From Streptomyces sp. NBC_01551 (GTDB lineage: Bacteria > Actinomycetota > Actinomycetes > Streptomycetales > Streptomycetaceae), in the NCBI RefSeq assembly GCF_026339935.1, contig NZ_JAPEPX010000001.1, positions 4,707,501 to 4,771,500 of the forward strand: a DNA stretch of 64,000 nucleotides, in the 5' to 3' direction. Made by a program: the position numbers and the translations under genes. The notes under the pieces are model-generated. The model did no database searches, had not been told where the DNA came from, and saw only the letters and a list, made by a program, of their open reading frames with translations. Below are positions 1-9,436 of the stretch, piece by piece. How positions within the stretch are numbered: the stretch's first letter is position 1; every line of letters begins with the position of its first letter.

Positions 1-516
1 CTGCCCGAGGCGGGCCGCCTGGGCGCGCCGGACCTGGGCGAGCGAGTCCAGCAGCAGGAACCCGATCCGGTACATCACCAGCGCGACGTCCACCACCGGC
101 GCCGGGACCCCCGCCCGGACCAGCCGGGGCAGCACGTCCGAGACGGGGGTGGTGAAGGCGAACAGCAGCACGCCGAGGGAGGCCGCCGAGGTCCGCAGGA
201 GCAGTTCGGCGGCGTGCCGGGGCCCGTCGGGGGCGAGCGAGACCAGGCCCGCCGGGCCGCCGACCGCGAACAGCAGCGGCAGCGCCCCGGTGAAGCAGAA
301 CCCGAGCGGGATCCGGAACGCCCGCCACAGCTGGCGGCCGGCCACCCCGGCGGGGCCGAGGAGCACCGCGAGGGTGGCGGCGGCCACCAGCGGCCCGCCG
401 GGCCAGGGCGGCAGGGAGACCGCCGTGACGGTGAGGCCGAGTCCGAGCAGTGCCTTTTCGAGCGGGTGGCGGCGGCGCCAGCGGCTGCCGTGCGCCGCCA
501 CGTCGATCGGCAGCAC
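1..516 (-). CDS. cbiQ: Cobalt ECF transporter T component CbiQ (partial, runs off left edge)
   Basis: This is the N-terminal 172 codons of an integral membrane protein, open in frame to the window edge. It starts with GTG at 516, three bases downstream of the cbiN stop. The translation opens with a basic stretch (RWRRRHPLEK) followed by several long hydrophobic segments rich in Leu, Ala and Val, as in T components of energy-coupling factor transporters. Position directly after cbiM and cbiN is the normal cbiMNQO order, so the ATPase cbiO should lie just outside the window. It would couple ATP hydrolysis to cobalt uptake through CbiM. The call rests on context and membrane character more than on a diagnostic motif, because the conserved C-terminal T-component motifs are outside the window. 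Confidence 0.85.
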   Translation of the reverse strand, partial: MLPIDVAAHGSRWRRRHPLEKALLGLGLTVTAVSLPPWPGGPLVAAATLAVLLGPAGVAGRQLWRAFRIPLGFCFTGALPLLFAVGGPAGLVSLAPDGPRHAAELLLRTSAASLGVLLFAFTTPVSDVLPRLVRAGVPAPVVDVALVMYRIGFLLLDSLAQVRRAQAARLGQ

Positions 517-519
517 CGG

Positions 520-909
520 CTAGGCCTCGGGGGCGGCGGCCGGAGCCTGGTCCGCCGGGGCCTGCTGCCCGGCCGGGGCCTGCTGTCCGGCTCGGGCCTG
601 CTGTCCCGCCTGCGCCAGGCCCTGGCGGCGGCCCTTGCGCACGCCGAAGTAGTACGCGAGCACGCCCGCGCCGAGCGCCGCCTGCAGCGCGAACAGCGCG
701 GACTCCACCTCCCCGGACGGCGGCTCGTACAGCGGGGAGAACCACGGCTCGTAGTCCGGCTTGAGCTCGGTGATGGCCGCCTCCGCCTGCGCGTCGGCGC
801 CCGCGAACGGCTCCTCCTTGCCCTCGCCCAGCCCCAGCGCGAGCGGGAGCACGGCCAGCGCCGCCACCAGGAGCAGCAGCAGGGTGTTGATCTTCGCGTT
901 CCGGCTCAT
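520..909 (-). CDS. cbiN: Cobalt transport protein CbiN
   Basis: A 129-residue small subunit of the cobalt ECF transporter. It has an N-terminal transmembrane helix (residues about 7-27), a short extracytoplasmic part with the family-like stretch YEPWFSPLYEPPSGEVES, and a second helix (about 68-88), followed by an Ala/Gln/Pro-rich tail with a repeated AGQQAPA-like unit. CbiN proteins are usually about 90-110 residues, so the low-complexity tail is extra. The ATG overlaps the cbiM stop in an ATGA junction, which implies translational coupling. In characterised systems CbiN assists metal loading of CbiM. Confidence 0.9.
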   Translation of the reverse strand: MSRNAKINTLLLLLVAALAVLPLALGLGEGKEEPFAGADAQAEAAITELKPDYEPWFSPLYEPPSGEVESALFALQAALGAGVLAYYFGVRKGRRQGLAQAGQQARAGQQAPAGQQAPADQAPAAAPEA

Positions 910-1622
910 CAGACCGCCGCCTCCTGCTGGTTCCCGGTGCGGCCGGCGTCCGCGCCGCCCGTGAGCTTCGCGACGCCGAGCCGGACCAGGTCCGACTTGC
1001 TCGACTGCATCAGCAGCCGCATCACGAGGACCGTCAGCAGGCCCTCGCTGACGGCCAGCGGGATCTGCGTGACCGCGAAGATGCCGCCGAACTTGGCGAG
1101 CGCGCCGAGGAACCCGGTCCCCGGGTCCGGGAAGGCCAGCGCGAGCTGCACCGAGGTCACGCAGTAGGTGACCAGGTCGGCGAAGAAGGCGCCGAAGAAC
1201 ACGGTCACCATCAGCGGCGCGCCGAACTTCCGCAGCAGCCGGTAGACGGCGTAGCCCGCCCACGGCCCGGCGATCGCCATGGAGAACACGTTCGCGCCGA
1301 GCGTGGTCAGCCCGCCGTGCGCCAACAGCAGCGCCTGGAACAGCAGGGTGATCGTGCCGAGCACCGCCATGATCGGCGGCCGGAACAGGATCGCGCCGAG
1401 CCCCGTTCCGGTCGGGTGCGAACAGCTGCCCGTCACGGACGGGATCTTGAGCGCGGACAGCACGAACGTGAACGCCCCGGACGCGCCGAGCAGCAGCGTG
1501 CTCTCCGGGTTGGCCTTCACCTCGCGGGTGAGGGCGCGGACGCCGTGTACGACGAACGGAGCGGACGCGGCGCCCCAGGCGACCGCGTGCAGCGGGGGCA
1601 GGAAGCCCTCGGCTATATGCAT
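909..1622 (-). CDS. cbiM: Cobalt ECF transporter substrate-binding subunit CbiM
   Basis: A 237-residue membrane protein that starts MHIAEGFLP. In the CbiM/NikM family the N-terminal Met-His contributes to the metal site, so the ATG at 1622 is the functional start; a longer in-frame extension upstream falls inside the riboswitch. Conserved features include SCSHPTGTG and several hydrophobic helices. It is the S component that captures Co(II) for cobalamin synthesis. It overlaps cbiN by ATGA and is preceded by a cobalamin riboswitch, so it should be turned off when B12 is plentiful. Nickel specificity is possible from the protein alone, but the B12 riboswitch argues for cobalt. Confidence 0.94.
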   Translation of the reverse strand: MHIAEGFLPPLHAVAWGAASAPFVVHGVRALTREVKANPESTLLLGASGAFTFVLSALKIPSVTGSCSHPTGTGLGAILFRPPIMAVLGTITLLFQALLLAHGGLTTLGANVFSMAIAGPWAGYAVYRLLRKFGAPLMVTVFFGAFFADLVTYCVTSVQLALAFPDPGTGFLGALAKFGGIFAVTQIPLAVSEGLLTVLVMRLLMQSSKSDLVRLGVAKLTGGADAGRTGNQQEAAV

Positions 1623-1663
1623 GAGTGGGGAGACCTCTCCAGCACCTCGTGGATGGACAACGC

Positions 1664-1836
1664 GCCCCGGCCGGTCTCCTGGCTCACGGGTGCTGATGTC
1701 CCGGCTCCGCCTTCCCGGGTTCGTACGGTCTCCCGCGCGAGCCCAGTGGCTTCCCGTAGGAGTGGAGCCGGACTTCCCGATCACAGTGGCGAGGGCCGCA
1801 CCGGTTTCCCACCGGTTTCCCGAACACCAAGGCCCG
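1664..1836 (-). promoter_or_regulatory. Cobalamin (AdoCbl) riboswitch upstream of cbiMNQ
   Basis: Read on the minus strand the leader contains the class landmarks in order: GGGAAACCGGTG, then GCCACTGTGA, then GAAGCCACTGG, then CGGGAAGGCGGAG, and finally the B12-box-like GAGCCAGGAGACCGGCC. The order and spacing match the cobalamin riboswitch fold. It ends about 40 bases before the cbiM ATG. A short self-complementary segment (GGAGAGGTCTCC) overlaps the likely Shine-Dalgarno of cbiM, so control of translation initiation is the likely mechanism. Boundaries are estimates. Confidence 0.93.
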
Positions 1837-1939
1837 CTGACCCTAGTCGGCCGGACGGACCGGTAACAACCCGCCCCAATCCCGCCCGGATGGGCGCGGT
1901 CCGCTGGCGGGTGCGCGCGGCCCCGCGCAGGGTGGGGGA

Positions 1940-2671
1940 GTGGCCGACCCCGCGCAGGACTTCGACTCTTCGGAGTACGCCGATCTGACCGCCGTCTACG
2001 TGAACTGCACGCTCAAGCGCTCGCCCGAGACCAGCAACACCGAGGGCCTGATCGACAAGAGCCGCGCCGTCATGGAGTCGGCGGGCGCCCGGACCTCCCT
2101 CATCCGGGCCGTCGACCACGACATCGCCACGGGTGTCTGGCCCGACATGACCGAGCACGGCTGGGAGAGCGACCAGTGGCCGGTGCTGTACAGCCAGATC
2201 ATGGACGCCGACATCCTGGTCCTCTGCGGCCCCATCTGGCTCGGCGACAACAGCTCCGTCATGAAGCAGGTCATCGAGCGGCTCTACGCCTGCTCCTCGA
2301 TCCTCAACGAACAGGGCCAGTACGCCTTCTACGGGCGGGTCGGCGGCGCGCTGGTCACCGGCAACGAGGACGGCGTCAAACACTGCGCCATGAACATCCT
2401 CTACAGCCTCCAGCACCTCGGCTACGCGATCCCGCCGCAGGCCGACGCGGGCTGGATCGGCGAGGCCGGGCCCGGCCCCTCGTACCTCGACCCGGGCTCC
2501 GGCGGCCCCGAGAACGACTTCACCAACCGGAACACGACCTTCATGTCGTGGAACCTCATGCACCTGGCCGCGCTCCTCAAGCGCTCGGGCGGCATTCCGG
2601 CACACGGCAACCAGCGCTCCCTGTGGGACGCGGGCTGCCGGTTCGACTTCCCGAACCCCGAACACCGGTAG
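1940..2671 (+). CDS. Flavodoxin-family / NAD(P)H-dependent FMN reductase-like protein
   Basis: A 243-residue cytoplasmic protein with a flavodoxin-like fold. The N-terminal strand [20 protein letters not shown] is the FMN phosphate-loop region, and [18 protein letters not shown] is the typical second motif of the NADPH-dependent FMN reductase group. The GTG at 1940 gives the first residues MADPAQ; the G-rich stretch before it is very close to the start, so a weaker or nearby start cannot be excluded. It stands alone, divergent from cbiM and convergent with the SARP regulator gene (9 bp apart). The electron acceptor and substrate are not evident. Confidence 0.8.
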   Translation: MADPAQDFDSSEYADLTAVYVNCTLKRSPETSNTEGLIDKSRAVMESAGARTSLIRAVDHDIATGVWPDMTEHGWESDQWPVLYSQIMDADILVLCGPIWLGDNSSVMKQVIERLYACSSILNEQGQYAFYGRVGGALVTGNEDGVKHCAMNILYSLQHLGYAIPPQADAGWIGEAGPGPSYLDPGSGGPENDFTNRNTTFMSWNLMHLAALLKRSGGIPAHGNQRSLWDAGCRFDFPNPEHR

Positions 2672-2680
2672 GGGCCGCGG

Positions 2681-5644
2681 CTACTGCCGCTCGCGCACGT
2701 CGGCCAGCGCGGACTCCAGCCGGGCCAGCAGCGGCGCCGCGTTCATGCGGCGGCAGTCGGCCAGCGCCTCCTCCAGCAGTTCCCCGGCCGTCGCCGCGTC
2801 GCCCGAAGCCAACAGCGCCCGGGCCAGCGGCGGCGCCGCGATGGCCCGCACCAGGATCTGCCCCGAGCGCCGGCCCAGCTCGTCCGCCGCCCGCAGCTCG
2901 CGCAGCGCCCCGGCGGTGTCCCCGCGGTCCAGGGCGATCCGGCCCAGCCCGATCCGGGCCGCGCTCTGCCCGGCCAGGTCGCCGGAGCGCTCGGTGTGGG
3001 CGAGGACCTCGCGGAAGCCCGCCGTCGCCTCGTCCGACCGCCCCAGCATCCGCTGCGCGTCCGCGACCCAGCGCAGCATGCACATCCGGGGCCAGTCCGC
3101 GCCGCCCAGCTCCGCCACGGCCAGGGCCTGCCGCAACAGCTCCAGCGCCCGCCCCGTCTCGCCGCGCGCCAGCAGCACCTGGCCGAGGCCGCGCAGCGCA
3201 TGGGCCTGCCCGTAGCGGTCCCCGGCCGCCTCGAAGACGGCCGCGCCACGACGGCAGCGCCGGGCCGCCTCGTCCAGCCGGCCCTGGACCCGGTCGAGGT
3301 ACGAGAGCACCCAGCCCGCGTACGCCGCTCCGTGCGCGTCCCCGAGCCCCTCGAACAGCGCCTCGCCGGCCTCCACCATGGCCCGAGCCGGGCCCCACTC
3401 CTCCCGGCAGGCGCGCAGCCGCCCCAGCCCGACCAGCATCAGCGCCTCGCCCGCGCGGTCGCCCCCCGCCCTGGCCGCCGCGAGCCCCGCCTCCTGGAGC
3501 GCCTGCCAGCCCGGCAGATCGCTGCGCAGGTCGAACAGGTACTCCCCGGCCGCCGCGAGCTCCACGCAGGCGTACGGATCCACCCGCGCGGCCTGCCGTA
3601 CGGTGGCGACGAGCGCCTCCCGCTCGGCCCCCAGCCAGCGCACCGGCTCGGCCCGGGGCCCGGCCAGCACCGCCGGGTCGGGCACCGCGGCGGCCGCCCG
3701 CCCACCCGACCCGGGATAGTCCACGCCCTGGTGCGCGCGCCGCCCCTCCCGTACGAGCGCCACCCAGCAGGCCAGCACCCGTCGCGGCACCGCCTCCTGC
3801 GCCCCGGGGAGTTCCCGCCCGAAGGCGCGGACCAGGTCGTGCATGCGGTAGCGCGCGGACCCCGTCGCCTCCAGGAGGTGCGCGGCCACCAAGGCGTCCA
3901 GGGCGCTCTCGGCGGTCGCGAGGGGGCTGTTCAGCACCGCGGCCGCCGTCCAGGACGCGTAGTCGGGGGCGTCGAGCAGCGCCAGCCCGCGCAGCAGGGC
4001 CCGCGCCTCGGCCGGGAGGGCGCGACAGCTCAGCCGCAGCCCGGCCCGGACCCCGTCGAGCACGTCCAGGCGGGCCCGCTCGTCCGCCAAACGGGCCGCC
4101 AGACGGGCGAGTTCCCGGTGCGGGAGCGTCGCCAGCTCCGCCCCCACGATGCGCAGCGCCAACGGCAGGCCCCCGCACAGCCGCACCAGCTCCCGGGCGG
4201 AGTCGGCCTCGGCCGCGATCCGCCCGGCCCCCGCCACCCGGGCCAGCAGCCCGAGCGCGGCCGGCTCGTCGAGGAGCGGGAGCGTGAGGGCCGTCCGCCG
4301 GTCCAGCGCGGCGAGCCGGTGCCGGCTGGTGACGAGAGCCGGCCCGGATCCCGGCAGCAGTGGCCGGACCTGGGCTTCCGACGCCGCGTTGTCGAGCACC
4401 ACCAGCACCCGCCGGCCGGCCAACAGGCTCCGGTAGAGGGCCCCCCGCTCGCCCGGCTCGGCGGGCACGGCCGGGCCGTCGACCCCGAGCCCGCGCAGGA
4501 ACCCGGCCAGCACCTCCGCGGGATCGGCCCCGGCGGTGGGGTCGGCGCCGCGCAGGTCCACGTACAACTGCCCGTCGGGGAAGTCCTCCCGGAGCGCGCG
4601 GCCCACCGTGAGCGCGAGCGCGGTCTTCCCGATCCCGGCTGTTCCGGTGACGACGCACACTGCGCCGCCGCCTTCGCGCAACCCTCGCCTGAGCGCGGCC
4701 ACTTCGTCGTCCCGGCCGACCAGCTCCGCGACCGGGGCGGGCAGTTGGGCGGGGGCGGCTGGCGCCGTGCCGGTCAGGCCGGTCGCCGGAGTGTCCCGGC
4801 CGCCTCCGCCGGGTTCCGCGGTCCCGCCGCGGCCTTGTGGTCCCCCGCGCCGGGCGGTGCACCCCGGCCCGGCCAGATCGGCGGGGCTTCCCCCGGCGGG
4901 GCTCCCTCCGGCGGGGCCCCCGGGGTCGGTGTCCGAGAGCAGCGCCGCGTGCAGGGCGCGGAGCGCGGGGCCGGGGTCCAGGCCGGCCTCGGCGGCCAGC
5001 CTCCGCCGGGCGAGCGTGAACGCGGCCAGGGCCTCGCCGCGGCGCCCCGAGCGGTACAGCGCCAGCATGTGGAGCTCCACCAGCCGTTCCCGCAGCGGGT
5101 ACCGGGCCACCAGCCCGGCCAGTTCCGCGCACGCCCGGGCATGGCGGCCCAGCTGGAGGTCCGCCGCCAGGGCCCGCTCCACGCAGTCCAGCCGGTCCTG
5201 CTCCAGCCTGGCCGACGCGGACGTGAGGATCCGCCCTTCCAACCCGGCCAGCGCCACCGGCCCCCGCCACAACTCCAGGGCCTGCCCGAGGAGTTGCCGG
5301 GCACCGCCCGGGTCGTCCGAGGCCTCGGCCGCCGAACGCAGCCGGGCGAACTCTCGTACGTCTATCAGCGTCCCCGGCCCCGGCTCCAGGACGAACCCCG
5401 CGTCCGTGCGCGCCACCGGCATCCCGGCCCGGCGCAGTGCGGCCGCCACGTTCTGGAGCTGCTCCCGCGCCGTCGCGGGCGGGTCGTCCCACACCGCCTC
5501 GGTCAGCCCCGCCACCGGAACCACCCGCCCGGCTTCCAGCAGCAGCGTCGCCAGCACCCGCCGGCTGCGGGGGCCGGCGATCGTCAACGGGCGTTCGTCC
5601 AGGCTGACTTGTAACGGGCCGAGCAGGGAGAAGACCAAGGTCAC
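2681..5644 (-). CDS. AfsR/SARP-family transcriptional regulator (OmpR-like DNA-binding, BTAD, NB-ARC, TPR)
   Basis: 987 residues. Residues 1-90 resemble the winged-helix domain of SARPs (GPRSRRVLATLLLEAGRVV, then LTEAVWDDPP). Residues about 97-240 are the bacterial transcriptional activation domain. A Gly/Pro-rich linker (about 240-300) leads to an NB-ARC ATPase with Walker A GTAGIGKT near 334-341 and a Walker-B-like RRVLVVLDN. The C-terminal 350 residues are Ala/Leu/Arg-rich helical repeats of TPR type. This is the full AfsR-like architecture. GTG start with GGAG six bases upstream. It is divergent from the SGNH hydrolase at 5841 and could regulate it. No biosynthetic cluster is adjacent, so its targets are unknown. 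Confidence 0.9.
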   Translation of the reverse strand: MTLVFSLLGPLQVSLDERPLTIAGPRSRRVLATLLLEAGRVVPVAGLTEAVWDDPPATAREQLQNVAAALRRAGMPVARTDAGFVLEPGPGTLIDVREFARLRSAAEASDDPGGARQLLGQALELWRGPVALAGLEGRILTSASARLEQDRLDCVERALAADLQLGRHARACAELAGLVARYPLRERLVELHMLALYRSGRRGEALAAFTLARRRLAAEAGLDPGPALRALHAALLSDTDPGGPAGGSPAGGSPADLAGPGCTARRGGPQGRGGTAEPGGGGRDTPATGLTGTAPAAPAQLPAPVAELVGRDDEVAALRRGLREGGGAVCVVTGTAGIGKTALALTVGRALREDFPDGQLYVDLRGADPTAGADPAEVLAGFLRGLGVDGPAVPAEPGERGALYRSLLAGRRVLVVLDNAASEAQVRPLLPGSGPALVTSRHRLAALDRRTALTLPLLDEPAALGLLARVAGAGRIAAEADSARELVRLCGGLPLALRIVGAELATLPHRELARLAARLADERARLDVLDGVRAGLRLSCRALPAEARALLRGLALLDAPDYASWTAAAVLNSPLATAESALDALVAAHLLEATGSARYRMHDLVRAFGRELPGAQEAVPRRVLACWVALVREGRRAHQGVDYPGSGGRAAAAVPDPAVLAGPRAEPVRWLGAEREALVATVRQAARVDPYACVELAAAGEYLFDLRSDLPGWQALQEAGLAAARAGGDRAGEALMLVGLGRLRACREEWGPARAMVEAGEALFEGLGDAHGAAYAGWVLSYLDRVQGRLDEAARRCRRGAAVFEAAGDRYGQAHALRGLGQVLLARGETGRALELLRQALAVAELGGADWPRMCMLRWVADAQRMLGRSDEATAGFREVLAHTERSGDLAGQSAARIGLGRIALDRGDTAGALRELRAADELGRRSGQILVRAIAAPPLARALLASGDAATAGELLEEALADCRRMNAAPLLARLESALADVRERQ

Positions 5645-5790
5645 GGCGGACTCCGCGGCGCTCCGTGGCGGACGGGTGGACGGCGTCGGATGGCCGGCGG
5701 GTGGGCCGCCGGTGGCCGCCGATCGTAACGTCTGCCCACCCGGCCGGAGCAGGAGTGGCCCACATTCCGCTCCTCCGCGGCTGCCCCGCC

Positions 5791-5825
5791 TCCCCTCCCC
5801 TCCCCTCCCCTCCCCTCACCTCACC
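5791..5825. repeat. Pentanucleotide tandem repeat (TCCCC) upstream of the SGNH hydrolase
   Basis: Five perfect TCCCC units followed by two TCACC units end immediately before the Shine-Dalgarno GAGAGGA of the gene at 5841. The tract is in the 5' leader or promoter of that gene and is pure pyrimidine apart from two A residues. Confidence 0.9.
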
Positions 5826-5840
5826 GAGAGGACCCTCCCC

Positions 5841-7010
5841 ATGCGTATCCGCACGCGCACCGCCTCCCGTGGCGCCGCGCTGCTGACCGTCGCCCTGCTC
5901 GCACTGGCCGGCCTGACCGCCCCCGATGCCTCGGCGTCGTCCGGTCCCCCCACCGGTCCCGCCGTCGCCGTGGCGATGGGCGACAGCTTCATCTCCGGCG
6001 AGGCCGGCCGCTGGCTCGGCAACACCGACCGCTACGCCGGCAGCCGCAACGGCACCGACCGCGCCTGGACGGGCGGCTCCTCCTACGATCCCGCCCGGAT
6101 CTACGGCGCGACGGCCGAGGTCGGCGGCTGCCACCGCTCCGACGTCTCGGAGATCGCCACCGCCCCGCTCCCCGGCATCGACGAGCGCGTCAACCTGGCC
6201 TGCTCCGGCGCCGAGACCGTCAACGTCCTCAGCACGGCCGCGGGCGGCGAGGCGTACCACGGCGAAGCCCCGCAGACGGACCGGCTCGGGGCCCTCGCCC
6301 GCACCAAGCGGGTCAGGCTGATCGCCCTCTCCGTCGGCGGCAACGACCTCGGCTTCGGCGCGATCATCGGGGACTGTGCCTACGACTGGTACTTCAAGCG
6401 GCTGTGCTGGAAGAAGCAGGCGCCGGTGGTGGAGCAGAAGCTGCCGGGAGTGCGGGCCAGGGTCACGGCGGTCGTGGACGACATCCGCTCCACCCTGCGG
6501 GCCGCCGGCTACGCGGACGGCGACTACCGGCTGGTCCTGCAGTCCTACCCCTCGCCGATCCCGGGCGGGGAGTCCTTCCGGCTGTCGCAGAACGACTCGG
6601 ACCGGATGTTCAAGGACGGCTGCCCCTTCAACGACCGCGACGCGACCTGGGCGGCGTACACGCTCGTCCCGCAGATCGGCGACATGGTCAAGTCGGTCGC
6701 GACCGCGCGCGGCACCGACTACATGGACCTGCGCGACGCGCTCGCCGGGCACGAGGTCTGCTCGCTGGGCACGGAGCAGGTGGGCCAGAGCGGCCCGGAC
6801 CCGCGCGAGCACGAATGGTTCCGCTTCCTGGACTACGCGAACACCCAGGGCACCCTGGAGGAGTCCATGCACCCCAACGCCCACGGCCAGCGGGCGATGG
6901 CGGCCTGCCTCGGCCTGGTGGGCGCGGCGGCGCCGGGGCGGTACGCGTGCACGCAGGACTGGTTCGCGGACGGCGACCCCGGCCGGATGCGGATCCGCCC
7001 GGCGAACTGA
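5841..7010 (+). CDS. Secreted SGNH/GDSL-family hydrolase
   Basis: 389 residues with an N-terminal Sec signal peptide (basic MRIRTRTASR, hydrophobic core, cleavage near DASASS). Block I is AMGDSFISGE with the likely nucleophile Ser49, block III is SVGGNDLGFG, and block V is SMHPNAHGQ, which supplies the C-terminal catalytic His and the preceding acid region. Several Cys residues suggest disulfides in the exported enzyme. Streptomyces proteins of this type are extracellular esterases or lipases. The ATG is set by GAGAGGA eight bases upstream. Substrate is unknown. The nearby SARP regulator is divergent, and the gene is convergent with the AMIN-like gene across a shared terminator. Confidence 0.88.
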   Translation: MRIRTRTASRGAALLTVALLALAGLTAPDASASSGPPTGPAVAVAMGDSFISGEAGRWLGNTDRYAGSRNGTDRAWTGGSSYDPARIYGATAEVGGCHRSDVSEIATAPLPGIDERVNLACSGAETVNVLSTAAGGEAYHGEAPQTDRLGALARTKRVRLIALSVGGNDLGFGAIIGDCAYDWYFKRLCWKKQAPVVEQKLPGVRARVTAVVDDIRSTLRAAGYADGDYRLVLQSYPSPIPGGESFRLSQNDSDRMFKDGCPFNDRDATWAAYTLVPQIGDMVKSVATARGTDYMDLRDALAGHEVCSLGTEQVGQSGPDPREHEWFRFLDYANTQGTLEESMHPNAHGQRAMAACLGLVGAAAPGRYACTQDWFADGDPGRMRIRPAN

Positions 7011-7018
7011 CGAAGGGC

Positions 7019-7042
7019 GGGGGAACGGGGGAACGGGGGAAC
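7019..7042. repeat. Three copies of an 8-bp repeat (GGGGGAAC)
   Basis: Three perfect tandem copies begin nine bases after the SGNH hydrolase stop codon and lead into a strong terminator hairpin. Confidence 0.85.
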
Positions 7043-7051
7043 CGGAGGAAA

Positions 7052-7087
7052 CGGGGGCCCGGCGCGTGCGACGACGCCGGGCCCCCG
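7052..7087. terminator. Bidirectional stem-loop terminator
   Basis: A perfect 13-bp inverted repeat (CGGGGGCCCGGCG and its complement) with a 10-base loop lies between two convergent genes. It can serve the SGNH gene on plus and the AMIN-like gene on minus. There is no U-run, as is usual in this G+C-rich setting. Confidence 0.85.
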
Positions 7088-7094
7088 CACCGGC

Positions 7095-7610
7095 TCAGCA
7101 CACGTTGGGGTGCGCGATGTCCAGCACGAACCGCTCGGGGCCGTGCAGGGTGGAGGTCTTGTAGCCGGGCTTGGTGTCGAAGGCGGCGCCGAAGGTCACG
7201 TACCCCTCGTAGTCACCGGTCATGGCGAGGCCCTTGAGCTTGGGCAGGTAGATCTTGACGAGCTTGGGGCCCTTGTACACGTTCTGCCCGGCGTCGTCGT
7301 GTCCGGCCGCGGGGTGCAGGCGGACTTCCAGGAAGTACTTCCCGGCGAGCGGTACGGGCTTTCCGGACCCGTCGTAGACGAGCTTGGAGACGGGCGTGAC
7401 GGTGACCTGGGGGACGTATCCCTGCAGGTCGATGACGAGCCGGTCGTACGTGCAGTGCCCGCCCCAGCGGGCATTGACGACGAGCGGCGTCTGCGTGCGG
7501 GCGGAGCCCTTCACGGCGGCGGCCGAGGCCGGCGCGGCGAACGAGATCCCGGCGGCGAGCAGCATGCCCGTGGCCAGGGCCGTGATCTGTCGGCGGCGGA
7601 GGTGCTTCAT
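7095..7610 (-). CDS. Secreted AMIN-like domain protein
   Basis: 171 residues with a clear Sec signal peptide (MKHLRRRQITALATG, cleavage near APASAAA). The mature part contains the AMIN-like pattern: WGGHCTYDRLVIDLQG, then FLEVRLHPAAGH, and ends with ERFVLDIAHPNVC. Two Cys residues at the start and end of the mature domain could pair. AMIN-like domains are thought to target proteins to the cell envelope or to bind polysaccharide, but this protein has no catalytic domain. ATG start with AGGGGGA five bases upstream. It is monocistronic, with a terminator on each side. Confidence 0.75.
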   Translation of the reverse strand: MKHLRRRQITALATGMLLAAGISFAAPASAAAVKGSARTQTPLVVNARWGGHCTYDRLVIDLQGYVPQVTVTPVSKLVYDGSGKPVPLAGKYFLEVRLHPAAGHDDAGQNVYKGPKLVKIYLPKLKGLAMTGDYEGYVTFGAAFDTKPGYKTSTLHGPERFVLDIAHPNVC

Positions 7611-7698
7611 GACGTCCCCCTGTTTCTCCAGAGACGGGGACCGATGTCACCCCCTAAGACACCTCCGCACCCCGGGCGGTTCCACCGCGACGCGGGAA

Positions 7699-7727
7699 AG
7701 CCCCACCGGGTGGGTTCCGGTGGGGCT
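7699..7727 (-). terminator. Terminator of sdaA
   Basis: A perfect 11-bp stem (AGCCCCACCGG and its complement) with a 7-base loop lies 25 bases beyond the sdaA stop, followed on the minus strand by TTTCCC. Confidence 0.8.
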
Positions 7728-7752
7728 CCTCGGGCCGGGGCAGGTCAGTCGG

Positions 7753-9135
<1,383 letters not shown>

Positions 9136-9383
9136 TGGCGGACTCCCTTGTCTGCTCGTGGGGTGGGAGGGGGCAGGAGAGGCGGTTCGTGCGGGGGAGG
9201 TGGATTGTTCGGTTTTTGTCCGACAGGCGAGCTTATCGCGGCGAGGTGAACAGCTCGTCCGCCGGACGGGAGGGGGAGGGGGCGGGTGGAAGGCCGCCAA
9301 GGGTGGCCGGCGGGCGGTGCCGGGTGCCCGCCGGGGTGCGGGCCCGGGGCGGGCGGCGCGCCGTGTGAGAGGGGTCACGGGAA

Positions 9384-9417
9384 GGGCCCGGTCCCTGTGG
9401 ATACAGGAACCGGGCCC
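9384..9417 (-). terminator. Terminator of the gcvT-gcvH-glyA operon
   Basis: A 15-bp stem with one G-U-type mismatch (GGGCCCGGTCCCTGT against ACAGGAACCGGGCCC) and a 4-base loop sits 19 bases past the glyA stop. Confidence 0.9.
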
Positions 9418-9436
9418 GACCCGTGACCTGCCGACG

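Noticed and set aside
2577..6884. 1435-codon open frame on the minus strand through and beyond the SARP gene
   Set aside because: High-G+C frame shadow. The SARP reading frame has full domain content, while this frame is Gly/Arg/Pro low-complexity and crosses two genes and a promoter.
9240..9378. N-terminal extension of sdaA upstream of 9135
   Set aside because: The added residues are Pro/Arg-rich without family similarity; the GTG at 9135 has a good ribosome-binding site and the conserved first motif.
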